64,000 bases of DNA from Lasiosphaeris hirsuta (taxonomy: Eukaryota > Ascomycota > Sordariomycetes > Sordariales > Lasiosphaeriaceae), in the NCBI GenBank assembly GCA_030549175.1, contig JAUKUA010000002.1, forward strand, positions 6,200,001 through 6,264,000, read 5' to 3'. The notes under the pieces are model-generated. The model had not been told where the DNA came from. It did not search any database and was given only the letters and a program-made list of their open reading frames with translations. Positions 47,398-58,964 of this stretch are shown here, piece by piece. The translations under genes were made by a program, and so were the position numbers. Within the stretch, counting starts at the first letter, position 1. Each line of letters starts with the position of its first letter.

Positions 47398-49968
47398 TCT
47401 TGCAGGAAAGACCCCCCGTCGTGTTCTCAGCGATCTGTGCATTCGATTAGTCGTTCGCACAAAATTAGAGACGCTGAGATATGCGGTTCAATACTGACCG
47501 GAAGATTCGGAGGGTGCGACGGCGACATCCGCCGAGCAAACGACTCAGCGGAGTGAATTTTCGGCATTTCCGGAGTCGGCCCTCCGATCAGGAACGGAAG
47601 GCTAATATTGGGTAACAAGCCATCACCTCGTGGCCTGCGGTCTGGCCCTGCTTGTTTGAAAGGCATGCCCGTTTGAACGATTTCATTGCGGTTGAAGCTA
47701 GTATTGTTGACTCAAAGTGTCTATTCGACCTGGCTCCATTGTCCCCCTTTCTAAGTTTTTGACGAACATCACACCTTTTCGCACCCACAAGGAGGTATAG
47801 TGTCGGTTCTTTCAAGACGGTCGTATTGCCATCTTTTAAGCCCTCTTTATATCTCTGTATAGCCAAAGCAGCCTCCATGTTATTCACCTATACCAGAGCC
47901 CTGTTAGTCACACAAAGTTCTATCACCATGTTAAGCCATACCTCCCAGCTCCCCTCCCTCCGACAAAACTAACCGCCAATTAGACAGGACTTTTGATAGA
48001 GGAAAAGGAGGCTCTGACTGAGAAGACTGAACAAGGCACCGGCATTGAGCAAATCGGCTGCCTGCTAGAACTACTAGCGGTGTAAGTGCAGAAAGAGAAC
48101 GATAAGCAAACATTGGCAAAAATGTAAAAGAAACAACTCGGCATACTCGAGTCATTCTAGTGTGATAACGGTGGGATTCGAACCCACGGCCCATTACTGA
48201 GACCAGGATGGTTGAGTTCAGGTGGACCTGAACCACACCTAGGGATAGCGCCTTCAAGTTGAAAAGGGAATACCTAGGTCACAAAAGAACCAAAGAGCCA
48301 CGAACATACCAGAGATACGGCACAAATATAAAACAGCATAGCAAATGTGTTGAACATGAGATCAGCTAACTTACCGCTCCTAGACTCACCGCCTACCCAA
48401 TTCCAATCCAGTGAGCCAAGGGACCCGAGCCTCGCTGGCGGCAATGAGTCCGTCGAGCTAGGTAGTTTGAGCAATGTGACTATCTCGTAACGACTTGAGC
48501 TACCGCTTCTTCGTGGAAGTGCACGGCTTCCCCCTTATTAATCACAAAATGAACTGAAACTAAATAAGGGATGTCTTAGTTTTAGGTTATTTGTCCATCA
48601 GAAGAGATGGGAAGAAATTGGTGGTATTCAGCATCTCATCGAGGAGAGGCACCAAAATACCACAGCTTCCTGCACACAAGCCGCTTGGAGGCTTGAGTCG
48701 ACGCACCTCAAGCTCAGGGAACAACTATCAATGGACCGCCAGAAGTAGAACGACTCGTCAACAAGCTCTCTTGGGCCGCACTATGAGGAGAAAGACTTTA
48801 CCTCTCTCATCAAAAGTCAATCTATAGTCAAGGGCCCGATTAGGATGTTTCAGGCGGCCAAGGAGCAGATGCTTCATTGGCCGGGGCCCAGTGCGGACGG
48901 CATTGACGAGGTGTCGAGATTAGAGGAAAGCGGTATGGAGGTGTAGTCGTACGGGTGGGGGTTGCTGACGCTGTAGGAGGGAGTCGTTAGCTAATAAATA
49001 TAATCAACCTAGGATTACGTGTGCTAGGTAGACGGCTTCCTGTAGTACTCGCTTTGTTGGTCAAGTATCAATTTACATGGTGCTGTGACTAGTTCCCCAG
49101 ACCCGCAGTGAGCACACGGTGGAGCGCTCGGCGTGTAGAGCCCGCACTTTGTCACACTAAAGTTGCAATGTAAGTACAAGTAGTAGTTCCAGTAGATTTG
49201 GTAACGGTAGCTGCTTGTAGTTATGGTTTGGTGTTCCAAAACTGGGTTCAGTTTTTATTTTGGCAAGTATAGCCGGGGCATCCTTGGATTTACCTGAGCT
49301 CAGGGTGATGCTCACTGCGTCTCACCCCTTGCTCAGGTTCTGAGACTAATACGGACTTGGCCAAAAAAAAAAAAACCCCCCCCAAAAAAAATATTGTCAG
49401 GTGTGGTAGGGATCCAGGCAAAGCATTTCGGTCAAGGTACGGACACATTTCCTGGTCTTATGACATCTATTTTAGGCCATGGTGGGATTTGAAGAAGCTA
49501 GGGACCATTGAGATGGGTAGCTGGATAGTTGGGCTCGAGGAATAGAGTTACTACTGCTTTAAAAAAGACACCATGCTCCGTCCACCCGATTCGTGCGATA
49601 AAGAAGCATGACTATAACCAGGGTGAGCGATGTCTCCTAATAAACTTCGGATAATACCTATCTTAGCTTTGGTATTGAGCAACCACGATAGGACCGCGCT
49701 CCCCAGTGAATGGATTCTATGCACAGGAAATCTAATTGTGACCAGTAAATCCCAGACCATCTTCTTTGAATGAATGCTTAGCTATCCTGCCAGTTACCAG
49801 AGAATGGTTACAAAATTTAATGTATATTTCTTCTGTCGTTTTCTCACCAGTGCGCTTCACAATCAGACCGCTCCCATGACCTTGATCACACAAGCAACTT
49901 CACCTGCCTTTTCCATCTTACACGTCAACATCACCCTTTCATTTTCATACCAACTGCACTCAGCCAAA
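47398..49968. other. Decayed, A/T-richer intergenic island
   Basis: No intact gene. It has a tRNA-like fragment at 48163-48230. A short open stretch on plus, about 48845-48945 (MFQAAKEQMLHWPGPSADGI), may be gene debris. A frame at 47588-47887 minus opens MEAALAIQRYKEGLKD, faintly like transposase N-terminal HTH segments, but nothing follows to support it. Confidence 0.45.
48163..48230 (-). pseudogene. tRNA-like 3' half (truncated tRNA or SINE head)
   Basis: Read on minus, the T-arm is perfect: stem GTGGG/CCCAC around loop TTCGAAT, with a GGTTCGAATCC-type B box. It is followed by CGTTATCA, as a tRNA acceptor 3' strand would be. Upstream there is a long variable-arm-like segment, as in Leu or Ser tRNAs. 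The matching 5' acceptor strand (GATAACG) and a proper D-arm are missing. So this is a truncated tRNA or a tRNA-derived repeat, not a working gene. Confidence 0.4.
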
Positions 49969-50370
49969 ATGTGCAAAAAGATAACGACAACCTACCTCCG
50001 CTGCGCCTGCAAGTGGCCGCATGGTGAACACCACTCATACCAGTTCTGCACCAAGACCAACGGGCCGCCCGGCCCCAACTGCAACCAGCACTGTCTTCGC
50101 AGGCGGCGCGACAACGTCAAGGAGGAATGGGATGCCTGCCTCGCCTACATCTCGACGGCGAATATCGACCTGGCCACCCTGACACTCGTTCTCGACTTTG
50201 GCGAGGCAAACAACTGTATAGAGCACTACGAGGAGGACGACGTGCAGTTGGAAATCCAGACCTTCTGCCAGTTCTGCGTCCCCCCTCAGACCGCGGACTC
50301 GCCGGACTCGGGCGGGGATGATAAGTCATCATCCTCAGGGAGAGTCGCCTCGGGATCATCACTAGGGTGA
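49969..50370 (+). CDS. Small cysteine-rich protein of unknown function
   Basis: Single-exon gene of 133 aa preceded by a CA/CT-rich leader (cagccaaaATGt). The first 45 residues are rich in Cys and His (MCKKITTTYLRCACKWPHGE, then HHSYQFC, GPNCNQHC). A C-terminal pair follows (FCQFC), so the Cys/His pattern could bind zinc. No signal peptide is visible, so it is probably intracellular. An acidic middle (EHYEEDDVQLE) and a Ser/Gly-rich tail complete it. It lies in a decayed island beside a HET pseudogene but keeps an intact frame with ordinary codon use. The function is unknown; a metal-binding or nucleic-acid role would be a guess. Confidence 0.6.
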   Translation: MCKKITTTYLRCACKWPHGEHHSYQFCTKTNGPPGPNCNQHCLRRRRDNVKEEWDACLAYISTANIDLATLTLVLDFGEANNCIEHYEEDDVQLEIQTFCQFCVPPQTADSPDSGGDDKSSSSGRVASGSSLG

Positions 50371-50799
50371 ACCACAGCAATATGCCCAGCATGATGTAGG
50401 TAGGTAAGCCTATCGGAGAATGAAGGCGTCGGGGCCATAAGACTAATTCGCATGGTAGGGTTATAGGCTCGGGGAGAAAGAGATTTGGGGCTTTCGGAAG
50501 CCAGTAGTGTGAAGTGGTATTCCAATCTCGGCACAAATTAGGAAGCGGAGATATCAGCAACCATCTCGCTTACAGGCTTCACTTACAGGCTACAGCACTC
50601 TTCTTAGATACCTGAGGTGGTACCTTGGTACTGTTTCCGAATAAGAACGGCAATCACACTCGGGTGGGAGTTGACGACTACAAGAGGGCTTCGTCTCCCC
50701 TTCTCCACTGACCTTTTTACTTCCAAGGCACATAGGTACCTGTCTGTGTACTATCTTACCTAGGTGTGTGTCTGCGCACAAGTGTGTGTAAGCCGGATT
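50371..50799. other. Short intergenic stretch
   Basis: No gene seen between the cysteine-rich gene and the HET remnant. Confidence 0.5.
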
Positions 50800-51358
50800 C
50801 TTGAACTAGGAGGCGATAATAACTCGATTCGTCTTATTGAGACAGGTGCTTCCGACATCGGGATGCCGCGCTATTATGTCTGTCTAAGCCACTGCTGGGA
50901 CATTGCAAAGCCGCCTACAATCGATCCTATAGCAGTCAATACCGCGTACTTATCAGGATGTCATCCACTACGCACAGCTTCTCCACATCAGATAGCTGTG
51001 GATTGACTCCTTGTGTATTATCCAGGATGATGCGCCGATTGGGCTGCTATATTCCGTGGACAACATTCTCGCCGACAATCGGGGTAAGCTCTTCTTGGGC
51101 AATTGGATCACAGACGCTTCACACCCTGCTCTGTGTATTCGTGCCGCGGGATATGACAACGGCATGTTCCCCAGGCCGCCTAAGCTTAATGAGAATGAAT
51201 ACCGCCAAAATTGGAATATTCTATTGTCCTGCAAATGTTTGGACAAGACAACTTCGACTTATCTTTCTCCAAGGTCTCTAAAGTGGCCAGTTCATCATGA
51301 AACTCTCCAGATTGTTCAAGATAGCCTCGACACAAGCCTATTCTCGGCAGGGCCGTGA
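50800..51358 (+). pseudogene. HET-domain gene remnant
   Basis: Debris of a heterokaryon-incompatibility (HET) domain protein, a family involved in fungal non-self recognition and cell death. One frame carries IRLIET and then YYVCLSHCWD, the first HET block, where WG is usual instead of WD. It then hits a stop at 51003-51005. A shifted frame carries the second block, LWIDSLCIIQDD, from 50996, directly preceded by a TAG where family members have Tyr. The linker between blocks is shorter than usual. The later HET block (RGWxxQER) is not found before the frame ends at 51358. At least one frameshift and one stop are thus visible. Domain identity is good; the original gene limits are unknown. Confidence 0.6.
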
Positions 51359-52827
51359 AATTGCCCGGGAGCGCCAACTTGGTGTCGGCCAGGTCAAGGT
51401 CGTACGCCCGCGCCTCTGAATCAAAATCGAAGACGGGGTGCATATTCTGAACCTCCCTCACCAGCGTAGGCGTCCATGCGTCTCGTCGTCTCTCTGGACT
51501 TGTGTCGCATTAGCATAGGCAGGGGGAATCTCAATTTCTTTTGCCAAATACTCCTCACTTGGCACATGGCAGCCTCTGACGCCGGCACGGAAACCATCAT
51601 TCCCGACATTGGATCGCCAAGAGACAACACAGGTTTTCACGTCTCCCCCATCAGGGAGCACCGCACTACAATTGAGAGGTTGGCTGCAATACTATGGCTC
51701 TCAAGCACCAAGCTCCTCCCATTTTCGACTTTGTCCCCCGGCAGGAGATCAAACCGCCCTTGCGGAGGGGTTTACTGTGATGAGATGGAGTCTCGTGATC
51801 TCCATGATTGCTAGCAATGCTCAGCCCCTGTTCTAACAACCAAAAGTTCCCAGCAAAACTGCTAGAGGTATGTAAATAAGAGACTTATGACAACTCCTCG
51901 TTTGTTGATGAGCATGATGGGCTCTCCAGCGAGGGACGCTAACGGGTGGTATTGGAGAAGGTGACTGACCAAAAAGGTCGCCAATTGGGACTAAAAATGC
52001 AGTGCCTCTGCATTTATTGGTCTCCCATGTTTTGTCTGGCACGCAACGCAGCACCACCAATTACAACTCCCGCAGTTCCACACTCACCACAAACCTTAAC
52101 GGGTGTGATACTTACCAGGCCTGGGACGTAGACCTCGCGCATTCTACAGTTACGCACCTACGGCATGGCCCAGTTCTGCTGATTAGAATTGGCTTTCTTT
52201 GCGAACCTTCCACTACAAGGCGTGTGCTCTTTGACTGATAACCTCTACCCATCAAGAATTCTAACAACGTCGGGTGTGGTGCCGTAAAACAAAGCTTTCT
52301 CCCAACACTTAGCTAGATGCTTATGGCGAGTGAGTCTGCATAATGTTGAGCATGTTCCTAATGTCAGTATAATTTCATCATGGGATCAAGTTTACCGGCC
52401 CGCCCATGATTCCGAGGACAACATCAGGCTTGCCAATGTAGGACTTTGATGTAGCAACATACTTTGTAATGGCAACAGCACATCGACACATGTATCAATG
52501 CCACCTTCAAAACAGTCAAACTCCGAACCCGGTCATAGTCCCTCGGCGAGTGAGTACTTGTAACTGGAGTCTCCCATCCTCAAGAGGCAAAGTAAATGCG
52601 TAATACATGCTTCACCAACGCCGGCCACTTTTAGACAGGTAAAGTCACACAGCCAAATCATGCAGGCAGGGAGCCACACGAAGAAATCCAGTTAAAACCC
52701 CATTCTGTTTGCTAGGTGGTCTACACAATACAGGAGCACCATGCTCAATCTCAACGCCGACTACGGTATCTTCCATGTAGTCTTTTCGCTAAATGCAGTC
52801 CCGAATCCACCTGTTCATACATTCATG
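51359..52827. other. Gene debris, mostly non-coding
   Basis: On minus, about 51350-51830, short frames read like pieces of one protein (VENGRSLVLESHSIAANLS; VFDFDSEARAYDLDLADTK) but are in different frames with stops between. I cannot name the family. A further short minus stretch near 52400 (YVATSKSYIGKPDVVLGIMG) is similar debris. The last part should be the 3' flank of hacA. Confidence 0.35.
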
Positions 52828-54568
52828 TTACTCAATCCGGCGCCGCTTCAAGCCGACGTCGGGCATATCCCGCTCCTCTACCTTCCGCTTTGATAATACT
52901 CTCAAAGCCCTTTTGCTTTCTGCCAAGGTTGGTGTCGTTGTCTGTGGAACACTTGGCCTTCCGAGTTTCGATGGCCCGTCGACTTGTAGTTGGCTCTTCC
53001 GCTCGTGAACCTTGAGAACCCACGCGAGTGTGAGCAAGGTTTCCTTGGAGGGGAGCTTAGCCCCATCCAACCAGTCCGCCCGCCCTCCACGAGGCTGCTC
53101 TCGCTGCGCCTTTCCGTCAAACGTCGCCTTCGCCGACGCGCCGTCTTCAGAAACTCGGTCGACCGCGTACTCATCAGTTGACGCCAACCGCAATGCCTCC
53201 ATCGTCGCATCCATCAAGGGACGCGCCAGATTGGGGCTGCAGGTTAGAATCTTCCGAAGAGACTTGAGTCTCAAAGTTGAAGAACGACGAGTCTGCGACC
53301 GCGCTGTTGTAGGATTGGTGCTGCGAGTGCTGCTCGTTTCCGGGGGCGACATGGTCGTCCGAGATGAACTCGTTGATGTCAAAGTTCGACGTGAATTGGA
53401 AGGCGTCGTCACCAGCCAGATGATCGTTCTCAAAATCGCTCGAGTTGGGGGAAGAGAAAAGCTCCCTTTCAAGGACATAGCGATCTGAGTCAAAGGCCTC
53501 TGGCATACCGAAACCATCGTTGTGGTAGTGGTCAAAAGAATGTGGAGCGGCAGCAGGAGAGCTAGCGCTGGGTGCAACTGCTTCTGGGACGTTTCCAGCC
53601 ACGCCGAAGGTGGTGCTTCCGCCGACCGACACTGCAGGTCTAGCCACAACATCTCTGCAGGATGTTGTGTCGCATCGGGAGAAGCATCAGTCTTCGGCGT
53701 GGAGGTCACGTCCGCGAGGGTGGCTGCATCTGTCTGCTCATCACGCTCGTGCTCATCCTCATCTTCATGCTCGTCCTCGGGGACAGGAGCTAGGGTTGGG
53801 GATAGGGATGCTGGGTTGACTGTGGTGTTTGCGGGGATGGTGGTCAGGAGCTGCTCAAGCGAGCCGGTCTGGTTGTCCGGCATGCTGTTACCATCATGGG
53901 AGCTAAAGAGCTCGTGTGAAAATGTTGGGGATGGACGAAGGGCATCAAAAGATGTGGGTGCCCTAGCCATAACCCCGGGTGTGCGCCCGACCTTCCGCAG
54001 CTCCTCCATCAAGACATGATTGGTAGTCGTGGCTTGACGAAGAAGATCCTCGAGCTCCTTGTTCCGGCGCTCGAGACCCTCGACCTCTTGGCGTTTCCGC
54101 TCTCGGGAGGACTGGGCGGCTCTGCGGTTGCGCAAGACGCGCTCCACTCGACGTTGCTCCTTCTCATCCTCAGTCTTGGCACGTTTTCTAGTGCTGTTAG
54201 TGAGTGACTCATGGAGGTCCATGCAAAAACAAAAAAACACACCTGGGAGGGAGATTTGTCTTGGGCTCCGGCAACACTTGACCCCACGACTTCCTCTTCT
54301 TGACGGGCTTCTTCTCGGAGCTCTGACCATCGGCGCCCGGTGTCTCGGGAGCGGGTGTCATGTCGGCAAGTGCCGACATGTCGTGCTCGTCGTCGTCGTC
54401 GTAGGATCGGGGAGTCATCATGTCGACGGGGTTGAGGGTCGAGGGTGTGACGGCATCGGCGCCGAAGAGAGAGGGATACATCTCGCTCGGTGTCGACAGG
54501 AGCGACTCGGTGGGCGAGTTCTCAAACTTGAGGCCCGTCGGGGTGTGAACAGAGGACCAGGACGTCAT
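52828..54568 (-). CDS. hacA: HacA/Hac1 bZIP regulator of the unfolded protein response
   Basis: Transcription factor that switches on ER chaperone and secretion genes after Ire1 splices its mRNA. Exon 1 is 54568-54243; a normal 55-nt intron (54242-54188) follows; exon 2 starts at 54187. The basic region lies at about 121-141 (RRVERVLRNRRAAQSSRERK), followed by a leucine zipper to about 165. Without Ire1 splicing, the frame runs to 52828 (561 aa). Removal of the predicted 23-nt Ire1 intron (53657-53635) shifts to a second frame ending at 53174 (438 aa), with an acidic activation-type segment (FENDHLAGDDAFQFTSNFDI). Over 53634-53174 both frames are open on one strand. The 5' flank contains a five-codon upstream frame (54777-54763) that could dampen translation. 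Confidence 0.92.
53635..53657 (-). promoter_or_regulatory. hacA: Predicted non-spliceosomal Ire1 intron of hacA (23 nt)
   Basis: Two CTGCAG boxes (53660-53655 and 53637-53632 on minus) sit in CNG|CNGN loops, the Ire1 cleavage consensus. The first box forms a 7-nt loop CTGCAGA closed by a perfect 9-bp stem (CACAACATC with GATGTTGTG). The second loop, CTGCAGT, has a short GAC/GTC stem. Cutting after each CTG removes 23 nt and changes the frame exactly to the second long hacA frame. Known Aspergillus and Trichoderma introns are 20 nt, which shifts the frame in the same way. Confidence 0.85.
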
Positions 54569-57500
54569 TGTAGGCGACTGGTGGGATCTGACACAGGGAG
54601 GACTTTGGTGGTATGCTGCTCTGGATTGGGTGCGTTGCGATTTCGATTAATCGAGTGGACAAAGACTCGATGCGCAATGGCTGCAGGCAAAAAAAAAGAG
54701 TGTGACAGTAAGAGGCGCCGTCCCGGTTCCTCAGTACTAATATGTCGAGTGGATTGATAAGGTTACGACAAGCGCATAGTGAATGACGAGTCTTCAGTGA
54801 CTCAGGGTCCCCCCTGTGGTGAGTCAAGGCCACTGGGAAAAAAAGTTGAAGGGGTTGTGGTTGGCTGTGCTGGCGAAGAGGACAGGTGTCTTCTCTGTGA
54901 TGGAGCTGATGGGGGTGCCGGGCAAGTGTGGGTGACAGCTAGAAGCGGGATCAGAAGGAGGGAGGACCTGAGTGCTTTTATCTTTTGGACACGTATTCTG
55001 GAAAGGGGCGGTGCCTGAGGCATGACGGGTCAGCCGGCAGTACGTACCGCAGCTCGAAGCAGCAGGAGGGCAAGCGGCGCGCCATGATTGGCTAGGATAG
55101 CGGGTGGGGTCTATTGAGGCGCACACAAATTGTGCGACAAACGCAGGTGCCAAACAGGGAAAGCCTGGGGGGGGGGGGGGCGCGGATGCGAGGGAGCATC
55201 TGCCAGGGGCTTGCCAGGCCCCACCGTCCACGTTCATCCACCTCATCACGGAAGGCAACAGGAAAAGGGGACGGGCGAGCCATGGATCTACGAATGCAAG
55301 GAGGTGGTGGGGGCAGACCATTTGGAAGCAGAAGCATACGACGCCGCAATCCCCAAGTCGCCCGTCAAAGCCGTCAAAGCCGCTCGCCGTGTGCTGGATG
55401 CGCTCGGTGCGGCGTGCGAGGCGCTCTGCGTTCGTCAGCCATGGAATTGGAAATCCCGACAGCAACAGTCCCGTCCGACTGGTGGCCCTCAATTCAGGGG
55501 CTGTGTCCTGCTGCAGAGCGCTGCAGAAAAGCAGTGGTGTTGGTGACGATGGCGAGCGGGCACTGGTTGGTCGCCATCTCCACTATCAGCAGAGTACGGG
55601 CTCGCCTCACTGAAGTGATAAGCCCCTGTGGGAGGCCAATCGCTAAACTTAGCACGCTGCTCTTGGTCCTCCACTGTGAGAGGCCGCTGCGGAGGCATGA
55701 CCTGACAGGTCCGTCTCCGACACGGCGCAGCCATTGCGGTCAGAGATCAGAAATCGCAACTCGGCTAGAGGCTTCTTTCGCAACCAAGCCAGGCTCGATC
55801 GCCTTCAATGTTCTAGATCCGAGACCTTGCAATTTGTCTGGCTCAATTCACGTTTGGGTGGTTTGTGAAGGCAAGCACGCACACGATCGAAGACAACCGA
55901 AGCACAGCGATCCTGGCAGTTGTTGTGCCGAGCCGAAGGTTTAACCTCGATCCTCCCTTCGGTCGAGTACCGAGTCTGACCCTGTGAGCCTTCTGAGCCT
56001 TCAGAGTGCGACGGCCACTGGTGAGGGATGCCAATATTCCGTGTGATAATCGTTCCATTACCTTGTTCGATAATTGTTCAGGCCAATATCGTGATCTCTC
56101 CGAGGCTCCATTTTACAAATGAGGGCTCCATATGGCTCTACCGGTGGCCTATCCGATCCGGGCGCAATCTCTATCTAACCTTTGCAGTCTGATCGGGGCG
56201 CCACGGCAGCAAGGCAGTCAGCAGGCCGACCGGGCAGAGTGCTCGCCGGCCATGCCAGCCTCCGCCTTTGGCAAGCCGCAATATATTCGGAGAGCGTTGT
56301 GGATTGCATGGAGAAGGCATGGAGCGGCGGGCCAAATAGGCTGAACTACCCCGGATTGTGAAGCAGGCCTGGAGCAACGCATTGCGGAGGGGGGCCCCGA
56401 GAGATTCCCTGGCCCGCAATTCTAGAAGCTGCCTCGTTGATTAATTGTCTGCGGCGCACTCATGCGACTGCTATACGGCACTCTGGCGGCCCGTCGGGAG
56501 GCTGGGGCGACTGAAAACCCCAAGACGCTCGCTTTTGCCGGACGCGCACGTTGGATGGAATCCCACTCGTTTAATGTGCCGTATTTCCCAATGGGTCGCA
56601 GCTCCCCAACGTTGTGGTGTGAGCACTGCTATGTCGTGTAGCAAAGGAATGCTGCGAGACTAGATCGTCCCGCACACCCTAGGCATCGCCGCTAGCTTCT
56701 GGCACGACACAAGGCGAAATGAGAATGTCAAGAGAAACGTGCTCGAACAAATTGACAATTGTTGCCAACCATTGCGCCTCATTGCGCCGACGGCGATTCT
56801 TCGTATCACGCAGATACCCGGATGGATGCACCCGAAAGTAATTAGACACTAGTACCTGGAAGCGAAATACTACGGACATTCCATAATCGCCTGATAACAT
56901 GCTGCTGAGGTGGGTTCACTGAGGTAGCAGATACAGTCAGAAAGTCAGAATGCATGACTGGCTGGATTGGGACTCCGCAGCCTCGAAGCTGACATGTCCC
57001 GACGTGCGTCCCTCTTGGTATTTGGATTCGATTCTCTGCCCAACAGTCAAGCTAGCGATTGCAAACCAAAGAAATTAAATTGCCACTACACTATCTAGAT
57101 AGTCCGCAATAAGTCCACAATAGCCCATCACTTGTCGGCTGCTGGTTCTTCCTCATTGCCTAGCCAGTACACCATACTGCAACCCTCCATTCCATCGCTG
57201 ACTCCTTCCGCGCATAGTTGTGGTGTAGCAGCGGAGCCCTCGCGTCGTCTTACCCTCCTGCGCCGCTGCCGTGTTCTTACGCATCATCGGGGGCCGCACA
57301 GATAGGGGCTCGGGGGGGCGTACAGTCTGACACCAGCAGATATGATGCCTCAGGCTACGAAATAAAGGCCTAAGGTTGAATAAGAGCTCAATACCCCTTG
57401 CATCTGCAGAGAACGAACGGGATGGAACGTGAGCCTTGAGGAGAAAAAGGAAAGCATCAAAGCGGCCCTTTGCCTAATCGAGGCGCGGGAGGGAGAGCCA

Positions 57501-58964
57501 GAAACTCGGCTGGGACGGGGTGCACAATGCCAAGGCCCCGCGTGGCCTCCCTGCTTCGTTAGTCCAGAAGAACACAGGCCGCCGCGCCAATGCCAGGGGC
57601 ATTTTTCTTTCTTGCAGCAAGCCGATCGACTTGCCCCTTGCCATTGGTGATCCGAGCGAAACCATCTAGACCTTCTCCCGTCCCACGCTGCCCAACCAGC
57701 AGCACCGAGGGCGGTTGGGGGCTGATCGAGTCCTTTTGCTTCTTTTTGCGCCCTGAAAAAATAAAATAAAATAAAAAAATTTATCCTTCCCCCTCGACAC
57801 ATCCAAGCAGCCGAACGAACGAGCAAAAGCCATGCCTCAATCTTCGTTCCCCGCCACGTGCCGTTTCAACTCTCCTTCATCTTGATTGCTCAGCAATGGA
57901 AGGGCCAAAGCCTTGGCCCCGTCGCAGCCGGGTGGAGAGCCCAGACTTGGGAGGGGGACCGTCCGTTCCTGAAATCGTCACGGGTGGCTGTTGAATCCCG
58001 TGCTTCCCGGCCTGGGGCGATACGACCCAGACAGTACTCCCAGAATGCTCTCTCTTCCCGTCTCTCCAGCTTGTGGGGAAGTTCAGCTCGAGCAACTCTC
58101 ACCTGAGGAGAAGACCTTGCTCATTTGAAGGGAAAGCCGGGGCGTATGGCATGGCGAGGCGGCTGGGTTGACCCCCTTTCCACGCCGCGCTACTGCCGGA
58201 CCCCTTTTCCCTTTCTCTCTCTCTCTCTCTCTCGGCACCGTTCTTCTTCCTTTCCGTTGCCTGTTGTGGGCTTTCCCCCTGGGTTCCCCAGCCCCCGGAA
58301 GCAACCAAGATCTGGACAGCCAAAGAGCGATCACAAAGTCTGGGGTAATGGGGTAAATGTCAAGCGGCATCCCGCATCCGGAATGGGGACCCATTCGATT
58401 CCAGAAGGCGATCAGACATTGGACATGCGGGTCATCGCATAGATAGGCTGGCGGGACCTGTCCCTCGGCACCACCTCCCGACCCAGAGATGTATTGGCGG
58501 TCGATGCCGTCGTCTTTCCCGGTCTCATTCCGCGGAGCATGGCTCCTCGTTCCTCTTTCTGGTGGTGCTGCAATGGCATGATTGGCAAAACGCGACGCTA
58601 GTGGTATTGCTCTGAAGCTCTCTTTTGTCTATAATCTAAATAATCTAACAAGACTTTCCCCGGCCGGCCTATTCACACCGCGTTAGTATATGCTCGTTGT
58701 TTCATGCTTGGCTCTCATCTCTATCCCCCCCCCCTTTTTTTTTTCCTTCCCTTCTAATGCGGCCATACCCTCCCCTAACTGCAACTCCCTGATGCTTTTT
58801 TTTTTTTTGCTTCCTGCATACCTCCCAATTGCTTCCCAGAACTGCGCCCGCTCGTGGCTGAACACGTCCTCGTCTCCGCGTCGGGGCGGGGGAGAGGAGA
58901 GCGAGAGCACGGGCTCGGTGGAGACGACGGCCATGCCCGCGGGCTGTTTTCCCATTCCCTGTTT
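54569..58964. other. Intergenic region, about 4.4 kb
   Basis: The hacA promoter and leader lie at the left. A 14-nt poly-G run lies at 55167-55180. Overlapping open frames at 54824-55944 on both strands are GC-driven and have no motif. A CT dinucleotide repeat lies near 58217-58234, an AAAAT-type run near 57757-57778 and a C10/T11 run near 58727-58747. Nothing supported. Confidence 0.5.

Noticed and set aside
47588..47887. Minus frame opening MEAALAIQRYKEG, faintly like a transposase HTH
   Set aside because: The resemblance is limited to about ten residues. No DDE domain, terminal repeats or continuation was found.
54824..55944. Long open frames on both strands upstream of hacA
   Set aside because: They overlap each other, cross a poly-G run and have biased low-information composition without motifs.
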